From positions 48,913 through 112,912 of the forward strand of contig JAGCPB010000044.1 of NCBI GenBank assembly GCA_017642425.1: 64,000 nt of DNA. Reading direction: 5' to 3'. The DNA is from Bacteroidaceae bacterium (lineage in GTDB: Bacteria > Bacteroidota > Bacteroidia > Bacteroidales > Bacteroidaceae). The position numbers were made by a program, and so were the translations under genes. Below the pieces are notes generated by a model. The model was not told the origin of the DNA. It did no database searches and saw nothing but the letters and a program-made list of their open reading frames with translations. Numbering within the stretch: position 1 is the stretch's first letter; the number at the start of each line of letters is the position of its first letter. This document shows positions 8,639 to 17,457 of the stretch, piece after piece.

Positions 8639-10879
8639 ATGCTAAAGAAGCTGATTCTTTCAGTCGTATCATTGTGCGCATTGTTGTCTGCAAACGGGCA
8701 GGTGACACTGAGCGGCATAGTGATTGACTCCGAGACCGGCAAGCCGGTTCAGGGTGCCAATATCCGTGTGGAACATAGTCTGACAGGGGCTTCAACCAAC
8801 GGAAAAGGCGAGTTTACAATCCAGAATCTGCCCGACGGACAGAGCCACAAGCTAAGCATCACGCACGTATCGTATCTGCCTGCCGAATACACTGCATCGG
8901 CAGGTGAGAAAGACATCATTATCCGACTGCGTGAGAGTTACATCAATCTGGGGCAGGTAGTTGTAACCGGTACAGGTACGCACCGCCGCATGACAAACTC
9001 ACCCGTTCCCATACAGGTTATAACAGCCAAGGATATCCAGAATGCAGGAGTGACATCGGTCGAGGATGCCCTGACACGGCTCATGCCCAACATCACCACC
9101 ATGACCAACGGAATGGGTACGTTCCTGAACCTGAACGGCATTGGCCAGGACTATATGCTCATTATGGAGAACGGGCACCGCACGGGAGGTGACGAGCGTA
9201 TGTCACGCATCAACGTAACAAATATAAAACGTATTGAGGTACAGAGCGGTGCGGCATCGGCTCTATACGGAAGCGAGGCCATAGGTGGCGTGATAAACAT
9301 AATAACCGATGATTCCAAGAACGGCACTGGAGTGAATTCATACACCCATTACACTACTCACGGACGTTTCACGCAATCCATTGACGCTGATGTAACCGCA
9401 GGCCGCCTGTCATCATACACAACCTATCAGCGCAAGGAGGCCGACAACTGGCAGGTGAACGACATTGATGAAGATGGATACAAGACCGGACGCCCAATGT
9501 CGGCAGGATTCCGCTCCGACAACGTGAGCCAGAGGTTCACATACAGCGTGAATGACAAGCTGAACCTCTCCCTGCGCGGCAACTACAATACTTATGAGAC
9601 CCGCCGCCCCGAAAGCGCAACTTATTTCAAAAAGAGCGGCAAGAATGATGACGGTTCCGATAAATACGTTGAAACAAAAGCCTACACTTACAATATGGCG
9701 CACCAGACCTGGCTTTACGGTATGGGTGCCGACTACATGATAAGCCCGTCGGCTTACATAGAGGCTGATTTCTACAATGACAACTACACATCATCATACA
9801 GGTATTTCAGCAAGAGCGGCAGTTTCATGCCCGGCGATGAGCAGAAACGCAAGGAAACGCACTACTATGACGCCAACATTAAAGGTATTTTCAAACCTGA
9901 CGGTATGAACAAACTGTCTGTGGGCATGGAGTACATTGACGAGCAACTGAAAAGTGAATCGGACAACATATCATTCAAGAGCATGTTCACGGCGGCTGTC
10001 TATGCTCAGGATGAGATTTCAATTTCTGAAAACATCCAGGCTGTTGCAGGAGTCCGATACCTCTATAATGAGAACTTCAAGAGCCACGCAACGCCTAATC
10101 TGTCGATTATGTACAAACCCGGCGGTTTCCGTTTCCGTGCGGCATACTCCACAGGTTACCGCTCTCCCACCCTGAGCCAGCTCTATGCCACAGACCAGAC
10201 CAAGACCGCCAGCCGCTACACTGTGGGCAACCCTGACCTGAAGCCTGAAAAGAGCAGTTTTTGGTCACTCAACGCTGAATATTCAAACCAGAGGTTCTCT
10301 GTATCGGCAACAGGACTGATCAACAATGTGACCGATATGATAAACTACCGTACACTCACAGATGCTGATATATCGGCCTTAGGATACGATGCACTTCATG
10401 CTGAGTACGCAACCATACGTCAGCGTGACAATATAGACAATGCCCGGATTAAGAGTCTCAGCGCAAACGCCAACGTTTATATCGGTGCAGGCCTGACCGT
10501 AGGAGGCGGATACGTATTTACGGACACCAAGGCAGAGAGTGACGGCAAATCAACACCTGTTGACAAGAGCGTAAAGCACAGCGGCAACGTGAATGCCCGC
10601 TGGGATCATGATTGGGGCGGTTATCACCTGAACGTAAGTCTGAACGGTCATCTGCAAGGCGAGCGCTACTCCGGCACATACGGTTATGCCCCTGCATACA
10701 GCCAGTGGGACCTCAACACCAAGCACACCTTCTATATTGAGGATATGATTATTGAACCCGGAATAGGAATTGAGAATATCCTGAATGAGCGTGACACACG
10801 CCCCTGGAACAGCAACTTCTCAACCATAAATCCCGGGCGTTCGGTTTATGTAAGTCTGGCATTAAGATTCAAGGAATGA
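8639..10879 (+). CDS. btuB: TonB-dependent cobalamin/corrinoid receptor 1 (BtuB-like)
   Basis: A 746-residue outer-membrane receptor. Signal peptide to about residue 20 (SANGQ), a carboxypeptidase-regulatory-like domain (GIVIDSETGKPVQGANI) at ~25-105, a plug domain (VVVTGTGTHRRMTNSPVPI; IEVQSGAASALYGSEAIGG) and a barrel ending ...VSLALRFKE. The cobalamin riboswitch directly upstream identifies corrinoids as the likely substrate. I start at the ATG at 8639 because MLKKLILSVVSLCALL is a proper signal peptide; the ATG at 8621 adds six residues. It is the first gene of an operon with a second receptor, cbiK and an ABC importer. Confidence 0.9.
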   Translation: MLKKLILSVVSLCALLSANGQVTLSGIVIDSETGKPVQGANIRVEHSLTGASTNGKGEFTIQNLPDGQSHKLSITHVSYLPAEYTASAGEKDIIIRLRESYINLGQVVVTGTGTHRRMTNSPVPIQVITAKDIQNAGVTSVEDALTRLMPNITTMTNGMGTFLNLNGIGQDYMLIMENGHRTGGDERMSRINVTNIKRIEVQSGAASALYGSEAIGGVINIITDDSKNGTGVNSYTHYTTHGRFTQSIDADVTAGRLSSYTTYQRKEADNWQVNDIDEDGYKTGRPMSAGFRSDNVSQRFTYSVNDKLNLSLRGNYNTYETRRPESATYFKKSGKNDDGSDKYVETKAYTYNMAHQTWLYGMGADYMISPSAYIEADFYNDNYTSSYRYFSKSGSFMPGDEQKRKETHYYDANIKGIFKPDGMNKLSVGMEYIDEQLKSESDNISFKSMFTAAVYAQDEISISENIQAVAGVRYLYNENFKSHATPNLSIMYKPGGFRFRAAYSTGYRSPTLSQLYATDQTKTASRYTVGNPDLKPEKSSFWSLNAEYSNQRFSVSATGLINNVTDMINYRTLTDADISALGYDALHAEYATIRQRDNIDNARIKSLSANANVYIGAGLTVGGGYVFTDTKAESDGKSTPVDKSVKHSGNVNARWDHDWGGYHLNVSLNGHLQGERYSGTYGYAPAYSQWDLNTKHTFYIEDMIIEPGIGIENILNERDTRPWNSNFSTINPGRSVYVSLALRFKE

Positions 10880-13023
10880 TGAAACGCTGTCTTTACATAT
10901 TGCCCCTGTTGTTTTCCGTGCCTGTTATGGCGCAGGAGGTAACAACTCTTGACCAACAGTTGGACGATGTGGTAATTACAGCTACCGGAACTCCCCATAC
11001 TCTCAAGAACGTGCCTGTACAGACAGAGATCATTTCACGCAAGCAGATTGAGCAACTGGGTGCCGCATCATTTGAGGATATCCTTTCACAACTTAGTTCC
11101 GGATTTGATTTCAACGCCGGTGATATGGGCAGTCAGATGACGCTTAACGGACTGGGAAACAACTATATCCTGATTATGATTGACGGCAAGCGCCTTAACG
11201 GAGACAATGGTGGCGAGAATGACCTGGGGCGCATCGATCCGCACAACATAGACCACATTGAGATTGTGAAAGGTGCAGGCAGTGCACTTTACGGAAGTGA
11301 TGCAATCGCCGGAGTGGTGAACATCATCACCCGCCGGCATGATGACCAGGCTCTCTATCTGGAGAACACCACACGTGGCGGCTCATACATGGATTTGCGC
11401 CAGCACAACAGCGTTGGTTTCAGTATAGGCAAGTTCACATCACTTACCACATTCCAGTTGCAGCATAGTGACGGATGGCAGAACACGGCCGAGGAGGATC
11501 CCGCTCAGACCGAGTATCACATATATGACTCCCGCAACAAAACGGTCAACATGTACACCAACGGACAGATTGGAGAGCGCATCACCTACACCCCATCGGA
11601 CAGACTCTCCTTTGAGGCCGACGGCTACCTGTACCGAAAGCGTATATTCCGCCCCACCAACGGACGCCATCCGTCATGTGATGTCAACACGTTCGATATG
11701 AAATACCGTGATGCCGGCGCTTCGCTGGGATCGGAATATAAGCTGAAGGGGACTGACCGCATTACGCTGGATGTAAGTTGGGACCGTCATGCCTACTACT
11801 ATCACTACACGGATACCACGCTCGAGGAAGGTTATGACCCCAACGGCAACTACACACCCTACTATCCCTATTTCCCGGATCAGGAGCATCTGCAGAGTGA
11901 CCAGCAGCGCACTATGGCGGAGCTCAAGGGGATTTTCAGCCTGCCTTACGGGAATCTGCTCAGCGCCGGTGCCGAGTACCGTTTTGATTACCTGCACGCC
12001 CCCATGCGCGTAAAGGGAGGTAAGGCCAATGACTGGACCACAGCCCTGTATCTGCAGGACGAATATACCGGAGTTGACTGGCTCAACGTGACCGCAGGAA
12101 TACGCCTTATTGAGAACAAGGCGTTCGGATTCCACGCCACGCCCAAGATAAGCGCCATGTTCAAGGTGGCCGACCTGCGCATACGCACCGGTTGGAGCCG
12201 CGGATTCAAGTCACCCACTCCCAAAGAGCAGGGTTACCACTATCTGCGCACCATGAGCGCCACCACATTCTTCTATATGGGCAATCCTGACCTAAAGCCA
12301 CAGACATCCGATTACCTGTCGGCCGGCATTGAATTCAGCCGCGGAGGATTCTCGGCATCGGTCACCGGATATCACAATGAGCTGTACAACATGATAACCT
12401 TGGTAAATGTACCCCTGAGCCAGATACCTGCCGGCGAGGCGCCCGAATATATGGGCGACGGCAGCGGTCAGATTACCCCGCGCATGTACATGAACATGGA
12501 GGACGCCCGCACAATGGGTGTTGACGCTTCCCTGACCTGGCGCATCACGTCCGATATCACTCTGGGCGGATCTTACAGTTACCTTGATACCAAGGCTCAT
12601 GTGTATGACACCAAGCACAGCCGCCTGAATGAGGTGACCATCGACGGTATGGCCCACCACAAAGGCAATGTCTACGGTACATGGCAGCACCGCTATAATG
12701 ACGCTTACCGTTTGGGCATCGGCCTGTACGGACGCGCCAGCAGCACACGCTACTATCAGAACAACGGCAACGGCAAGCCCTATCAGATCTGGAAACTTAC
12801 CACTACCCACGACCTGGGCCGAGGCAAGGACGGAATGACATGGCGCCTTGAAGCCGGTATCGACAATATACTTGATTACAAGGAGACCACTCCCCACGGA
12901 CTGCATTACGGTACCACCAGCCCTGGACGGACTTTCTACTGCACACTTAGTCTTAAGTTCTCAAAGGGCCGCAAGATGAATACCCGGGATGTTGAGAAGG
13001 GGAGCATTGATGATGAAGACTGA
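10876..13023 (+). CDS. TonB-dependent cobalamin/corrinoid receptor 2 (BtuB-like)
   Basis: A 715-residue receptor overlapping the previous gene by 4 bp. Signal peptide (PLLFSVPVMA), no carboxypeptidase-like domain, and a plug with DDVVITATGTPHTLKNVPVQ and IEIVKGAGSALYGSDAIAG. The barrel reaches FYCTLSLKF, where such proteins usually end, but about 20 further charged residues follow (SKGRKMNTRDVEKG and an acidic end). The overlap with receptor 1 indicates coupled translation under the same riboswitch. The two receptors may take different corrinoids, as known for multiple BtuB paralogues in Bacteroides; that is inference. Confidence 0.88.
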   Translation: MMKRCLYILPLLFSVPVMAQEVTTLDQQLDDVVITATGTPHTLKNVPVQTEIISRKQIEQLGAASFEDILSQLSSGFDFNAGDMGSQMTLNGLGNNYILIMIDGKRLNGDNGGENDLGRIDPHNIDHIEIVKGAGSALYGSDAIAGVVNIITRRHDDQALYLENTTRGGSYMDLRQHNSVGFSIGKFTSLTTFQLQHSDGWQNTAEEDPAQTEYHIYDSRNKTVNMYTNGQIGERITYTPSDRLSFEADGYLYRKRIFRPTNGRHPSCDVNTFDMKYRDAGASLGSEYKLKGTDRITLDVSWDRHAYYYHYTDTTLEEGYDPNGNYTPYYPYFPDQEHLQSDQQRTMAELKGIFSLPYGNLLSAGAEYRFDYLHAPMRVKGGKANDWTTALYLQDEYTGVDWLNVTAGIRLIENKAFGFHATPKISAMFKVADLRIRTGWSRGFKSPTPKEQGYHYLRTMSATTFFYMGNPDLKPQTSDYLSAGIEFSRGGFSASVTGYHNELYNMITLVNVPLSQIPAGEAPEYMGDGSGQITPRMYMNMEDARTMGVDASLTWRITSDITLGGSYSYLDTKAHVYDTKHSRLNEVTIDGMAHHKGNVYGTWQHRYNDAYRLGIGLYGRASSTRYYQNNGNGKPYQIWKLTTTHDLGRGKDGMTWRLEAGIDNILDYKETTPHGLHYGTTSPGRTFYCTLSLKFSKGRKMNTRDVEKGSIDDED

Positions 13024-13064
13024 TTTATAAACCTATAGTTTAACCTATTTAAAAACAGACAGAA

Positions 13065-14141
13065 ATGAAGAAATTCAGATTTATTCTGGCAGCTATGGCA
13101 GCCATAGCAGGTTTCAGCTTTGTAAGCTGCGAAACAGAGAGTGAAGAGACCAAGAACAACTACACCCGCTATCAGGATGCAGTAGACAAACAGATCAACA
13201 AGAAGAATGACAGCGCTATCCTTCTGGTTGCTTTCGGTTCAACCTGGGAGCAGGCATTCGGTGCTTTTGATGAGACAATCGAGGCCTACAAGAAGGCTTT
13301 CCCAAAATCAGACGTTTATCTGAGCTACAGCTCAGCCATCTGCATCAACCGTGCAGCTGCCGGCGAGAACGGCGTTTCACGTAACTATTACGCTCCCAAC
13401 TTCTGGCTCCACGGACTGGGCGCCAAGCAGTACAAGGAGATTATCGTTCAGTCACTGCAGGTTATCCCCGGTGAGGAGTTCTCACGCGTTGTAAACTACA
13501 TCAAGGACTTTGCAAACAACAGCCTTGGTGACCTGGATGACAAGTATCTGAGCGAGGTCACCATAAAGCTGGGTATGCCTCTGCTGGCAGCCGAGGAGGA
13601 TGTCGTAACTACAGCCAGGGTTCTTAACAACGTATACAGTGCAAAGGCAGCCCAGGGCGTCGTTGCATTCATGGGTCACGGAAACCCCGACAGCTATGAC
13701 ACTTACAAGGCCAACATCCGTTACGAGCAGTTGGAGGAGGAACTCCAGGAGTACAGCACCAACTATTTTGTAGGCACTGTCGATGCTCCCGAGAACTATA
13801 AGGTTCAGGTTCTGGAGCGTATGAAGGAGGCTGGTATCACCAGCGGTAAGGTATTCCTGCACCCGCTGATGTCAATCGCCGGTGACCACGCTCACAACGA
13901 TATGGCCGGTGATGACGGTAAGGATATGAATCCCGCTGAGTATGAGTACAATGATGAGGGTGAGATTGAGGACCTGAGCTGGAAGTGCTTCTTTGCACAG
14001 AACGATTACGATTGCACCAATGAGACAATGATCACCAAGGGTCTGCTTGAGATTGAGTCAGTACGCAATCTCTGGATTGAGCACACAAGAGGTGCCGAGA
14101 CTCTTGAGGACTACTATCACAGCATGTTCCCCGAGGAATAA
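13065..14141 (+). CDS. cbiK: Exported cobaltochelatase CbiK-like lipoprotein
   Basis: A 358-residue class-II chelatase homologous to anaerobic sirohydrochlorin cobaltochelatase CbiK. Seen: ILLVAFGSTWEQAF at the start of the domain, FMGHGNPDSYDTY (His205) and FLHPLMSIAGDHAHND (His266). The 61-residue gap matches the two metal-handling His of Salmonella CbiK (145 and 207). It begins with a lipoprotein signal (GFSFVSC, Cys22), so it should sit in the periplasm or at a membrane surface, unlike cytosolic CbiK. Periplasmic CbiK forms are known in Desulfovibrio. Its place between receptors and importer suggests metal or tetrapyrrole handling during uptake. Confidence 0.85.
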   Translation: MKKFRFILAAMAAIAGFSFVSCETESEETKNNYTRYQDAVDKQINKKNDSAILLVAFGSTWEQAFGAFDETIEAYKKAFPKSDVYLSYSSAICINRAAAGENGVSRNYYAPNFWLHGLGAKQYKEIIVQSLQVIPGEEFSRVVNYIKDFANNSLGDLDDKYLSEVTIKLGMPLLAAEEDVVTTARVLNNVYSAKAAQGVVAFMGHGNPDSYDTYKANIRYEQLEEELQEYSTNYFVGTVDAPENYKVQVLERMKEAGITSGKVFLHPLMSIAGDHAHNDMAGDDGKDMNPAEYEYNDEGEIEDLSWKCFFAQNDYDCTNETMITKGLLEIESVRNLWIEHTRGAETLEDYYHSMFPEE

Positions 14142-14167
14142 TCCAAACTTTATTTTTCAATTCCGCT

Positions 14168-14199
14168 ATCCGGTGAGTATGATAGGAGCTCACCGGATA
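14168..14199 (+). terminator. Hairpin between cbiK and the ABC importer genes
   Basis: ATCCGGTGAG pairs with CTCACCGGAT around an 11-12 nt loop. No strong T-run follows. It may be a weak attenuator or a processing/stability element. A -7-like TATCTTTG (14220-14227) follows, so the importer may also have its own promoter. Confidence 0.45.
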
Positions 14200-14236
14200 A
14201 CGGATTTGGTTTTTATCAATATCTTTGTGTTGTATT

Positions 14237-15373
14237 ATGAAAAAGACTTTACTCCTCTTATTAACGGTTGCTGCACTTGTGATAGCCGGTTGCAAAGGGC
14301 GCACATCGGGCCAGCGTTCGGGCATCGGTGGTACTGCTGACAGTACAACCGTCCGATATGCACAGGGGTTCACCGTAACCAATCTGGGCGATATCCGTCT
14401 TATTGACCTGCAGGACCCCCAGAAGGAGGAGACACAGTCTTTCCATTACGCACTGGTACCAAAAGGTGCCAAAACCGACGGTATACCAAAGGAATACACA
14501 CCTATTGAGGTTCCGATAAGCAAGGTTATCTGCATGACATCGCTGCAGCTTTCCAGTTTCATCAAGCTGGATGAGCTTGACGCAGTGGTAGGCATAACCA
14601 GCACCCGACATCTCTTCAATGAGGAGATGAATGAGCGGCTCAAGGACGGCCGCACCCACAAGATCGGCATCGAAGGCAACTTTGACAATGAGGTCATAAT
14701 GGCCGTCAATCCCGATATCATACTCATTTCCCCATTCAAACGCGGCGGATATGAGGCTTTAAAGAACGTAGACATAACACTTGTACCCCATCTGGGCTAT
14801 AAGGAGACCACTCCGCTGGGACAGGCAGAGTGGATAAAGTTTGCCGGTATGCTACTGGGCTGCGAGCATAAGGCCGACAGCATATTCAGCGGCATAGAGG
14901 AGCGTTATCTGGCGCTCACCAAACTTACCGAGAACGTAACCAGCCGCCCGGTTGTGTTCAGCGGAGAACTGCAGGGCGGTAACTGGTATGCAGTTGGCGG
15001 CCAGAGTTTTCTGGCACGCATTTTCAAGGATGCGGGCGGCGACTATTTCCTTAAGGATGACCCTCACTCCGGCGGCTTTACCATGGATTACGAGGTTGTT
15101 TACAGCCAGGCCGCCAATGCTGACTACTGGCGCATAGTGAACAGCTATCAGGGCGACTATTCATACAAGGTCCTGGCCGATGATGACACCCGATACACTG
15201 ACTTTAAAGCGTGGAAAGAGCACGGCGTGGTATATTGCAACATGAGCAAGACTCCGTTCTATGAGAGCATGCCCATGGAGCCGGAACTTGTACTGAGTGA
15301 TTTCATCAAGGTGTTCCATCCCGAACTTCTTCCTGATTACACGCCTCATTACTACAAGCTTCTTACCGAATAA
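14237..15373 (+). CDS. btuF: ABC transporter substrate-binding lipoprotein (BtuF-like)
   Basis: A 378-residue lipoprotein (LVIAGC, Cys19) of the cluster that binds iron chelates or cobalamin. It has the two-lobed TroA-type layout: VICMTSLQLSSFIKL, AVVGITSTRHLF, a first-lobe AVNPDIILISPF, and a second lobe starting about residue 230 (RPVVFSGELQGGNWY). It would pass its ligand to the permease encoded next. In this riboswitch operon a corrinoid ligand is most likely; a siderophore or heme-type ligand cannot be excluded from sequence. The ATG at 14237 gives the signal peptide directly. Confidence 0.85.
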   Translation: MKKTLLLLLTVAALVIAGCKGRTSGQRSGIGGTADSTTVRYAQGFTVTNLGDIRLIDLQDPQKEETQSFHYALVPKGAKTDGIPKEYTPIEVPISKVICMTSLQLSSFIKLDELDAVVGITSTRHLFNEEMNERLKDGRTHKIGIEGNFDNEVIMAVNPDIILISPFKRGGYEALKNVDITLVPHLGYKETTPLGQAEWIKFAGMLLGCEHKADSIFSGIEERYLALTKLTENVTSRPVVFSGELQGGNWYAVGGQSFLARIFKDAGGDYFLKDDPHSGGFTMDYEVVYSQAANADYWRIVNSYQGDYSYKVLADDDTRYTDFKAWKEHGVVYCNMSKTPFYESMPMEPELVLSDFIKVFHPELLPDYTPHYYKLLTE

Positions 15374-15394
15374 TTTATTACCTTTGGCCATACG

Positions 15395-16432
15395 ATGAAG
15401 CGTTCACTTGTTCCAAATATGCTAATCATCACGGCACTTATTCTGGTGCTGTTCCTGCTCAACGTAGCCCTTGGCTCGGTGAGCATCCCTACCCGTGCCG
15501 CTTGGAACATACTCTGGGGCGCTACTGACCAGGATCCCATCTGGACCAATATCATTCTTAAATCAAGGGTACCTCAAACCCTTGTAGCCATAGTGGCCGG
15601 CGCAGGTCTGGCCATCAGCGGTCTGCACATGCAGACTGTTTTCCGCAACCCTCTGGCAGGACCTTCAGTCTTGGGTATCTGCTCCGGTGCCAGCCTGGGT
15701 GTTGCATTCGTAGTACTTCTGTCTGGCAGTATAGGCGGCGTAGCGCTTAGCCGTCTGGGATTTGCAGGTGATATTGCACTCACAGTGGGTGCAATTGCAG
15801 GAGCACTTGCTGTAATGGCGCTAATAGTTTATGTGTCACAGCGTGTCAAAGGTAATGTGACACTGCTCATTATAGGCGTAATGATTGGCTATGTGGCCAA
15901 TGCCATCATAGGAGTTCTCAAATATTTCAGTGTTGAAGAGGATATCCGCGCATACGTAGTCTGGGGCTTGGGCAGTTTCAGCCGCGTATCGGGCAACCAG
16001 ATGTCACTATTCGTGACCATGATGTGCATCCTGCTCCCGCTCTCTTTCCTTCTTACAAAGACACTTAACCTGCTCCTGCTGGGTGATGCTTACGCCCGCA
16101 ACCTGGGGCTTAACATAAAGCGCGCACGACTGCTGGTAATCAGCTACTCAGGTATTCTGGTGGCTGTGGTTACCGCTTACTGCGGTCCCATCAACTTCCT
16201 GGGACTGGCCGTACCGCATCTGTGTCGCGCGGTGTTCCGTACATCGGACCACCGTATCCTTACCCCTGCCTGCGTACTGATGGGGGCGCTGTTTGCACTT
16301 GCATGCAGTCTGATCGCACGTATGCCGGGCATTGAGGGCGCCCTGCCTGTCAACTCGGTTACTGCACTTGTGGGTGCACCGGTTGTGATATCCGTTTTGT
16401 TCCGTCGCCGTAAAGAAGATACTGCCGAATAA
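15395..16432 (+). CDS. btuC: ABC transporter permease, FecCD/BtuC family
   Basis: A 345-residue inner-membrane permease with about ten membrane segments. Family marks: SRVPQTLVAIVAGAGLAISG, MQTVFRNPLAGPSVLGICSGA and FCGPINFLGL-like CGPINFLGLAVPHLCR before the last helices. BtuC-type permeases work as dimers with two ATPases. It starts 21 bp after the binding protein and ends 1 bp before the ATPase gene, so the three form one importer. Confidence 0.92.
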   Translation: MKRSLVPNMLIITALILVLFLLNVALGSVSIPTRAAWNILWGATDQDPIWTNIILKSRVPQTLVAIVAGAGLAISGLHMQTVFRNPLAGPSVLGICSGASLGVAFVVLLSGSIGGVALSRLGFAGDIALTVGAIAGALAVMALIVYVSQRVKGNVTLLIIGVMIGYVANAIIGVLKYFSVEEDIRAYVVWGLGSFSRVSGNQMSLFVTMMCILLPLSFLLTKTLNLLLLGDAYARNLGLNIKRARLLVISYSGILVAVVTAYCGPINFLGLAVPHLCRAVFRTSDHRILTPACVLMGALFALACSLIARMPGIEGALPVNSVTALVGAPVVISVLFRRRKEDTAE

Positions 16433-16433
16433 T

Positions 16434-17234
16434 ATGAAAGAGCCAACCATTCAGATAGAGTCCCTGAGTACGGGATACCGTGGCAAGAACAACGTGACCG
16501 TTGTTGCCCATGACATCAACGCCACCATTCTTGGAGGCCAGCTTACCTGCCTGTTAGGCCCCAACGGTGCCGGTAAATCCACCTTGCTCCGTACTCTGTC
16601 GGCATTTCTGCCACCCGTTAGCGGCAATATCACAATCATGGGCCGCAACCTTAAGGACTATTCCGATAAGGAACTCGCAAAGACCATTGGTGTGGTGCTG
16701 ACTGAGAAGACGGATTTAAGGAACATGAGCGTTGAGGACCTGATTGGTCTGGGCCGAAGCCCCTACACCGGATTCTGGGGAACCCTCCACGAGGATGACC
16801 GCCGTGTTGTGGCCGAGGCTATCGAGATGGTTGGCATCGGCTCGCTTAAGGACCGCATGATACAGACTCTTAGTGACGGCGAGCGCCAGAAGGTTATGAT
16901 TGCAAAGGCTCTTGCACAGCAGACTCCGGTGATATTCCTTGATGAGCCTACCGCATTCCTGGATTTCCCCAGCAAGGTTGAGATAATGCAGTTGCTGCAC
17001 ACTTTGTCCCGCACCACCGGCAAGACTATTTTCCTTTCAACCCATGACCTGGAACTGGCTCTTCAGATTGCCGATACTATCTGGCTTATGGATAAGGAGA
17101 AAGGGGTCATGATTGGAACCCCTGAAAAACTGGCATCTGACGGTTCACTCAACAGTTTCTTCTCACAGAGAGGAATTGAATTTGATATTCACAACGTTGA
17201 GGGCTCGCTGTGTATAATCCCCAGAACTAAATAA
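16434..17234 (+). CDS. btuD: ABC transporter ATP-binding protein, BtuD/FecE family
   Basis: A 266-residue ATPase. Walker A GPNGAGKST, Q-loop region VVLTEKTDL, signature LSDGERQK (Asp replaces the more usual Gly of LSGGE), Walker B PVIFLDEPT and switch His in STHDLELAL. It powers the BtuC-type permease. Last gene of the riboswitch-led uptake operon; an inverted-repeat element follows. Confidence 0.92.
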   Translation: MKEPTIQIESLSTGYRGKNNVTVVAHDINATILGGQLTCLLGPNGAGKSTLLRTLSAFLPPVSGNITIMGRNLKDYSDKELAKTIGVVLTEKTDLRNMSVEDLIGLGRSPYTGFWGTLHEDDRRVVAEAIEMVGIGSLKDRMIQTLSDGERQKVMIAKALAQQTPVIFLDEPTAFLDFPSKVEIMQLLHTLSRTTGKTIFLSTHDLELALQIADTIWLMDKEKGVMIGTPEKLASDGSLNSFFSQRGIEFDIHNVEGSLCIIPRTK

Positions 17235-17239
17235 GCACC

Positions 17240-17431
17240 GCCGTACTATCCCCTTTGGGGACCAACGTTCCGTGGCTACTCCGCCTCCCCTACGGACCCT
17301 AAACGTCGAACTGCCTTTTAGTCCCCTGCGGGGCCTAACGTGCCTCAGACATGCGCCGTTCTTAACGGGATTCTTCGGGGGGCTACGCTTAACGCCACTG
17401 CACTGATGGTCCCCAAAGGGGATAGTACGGC
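17240..17431. repeat. 192-bp element with 25-bp perfect inverted ends
   Basis: The arms at 17240-17264 and 17407-17431 are perfect reverse complements (GCCGTACTATCCCCTTTGGG...). The interior is GC-rich with further short palindromes such as CCCCTGCGGGG. It lies between the convergent btuD and cobK-cbiD genes. It may be a small non-coding mobile element or act as a two-way terminator. No convincing gene is visible in the 17235-17457 gap. Confidence 0.75.
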
Positions 17432-17457
17432 TACTGCAAAGGGAAAGATTTGCGTTA

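Noticed and set aside
8440-8727. Open frame overlapping the first cobalamin riboswitch
   Set aside because: It encodes conserved RNA structure and then runs out of frame into the TonB receptor.
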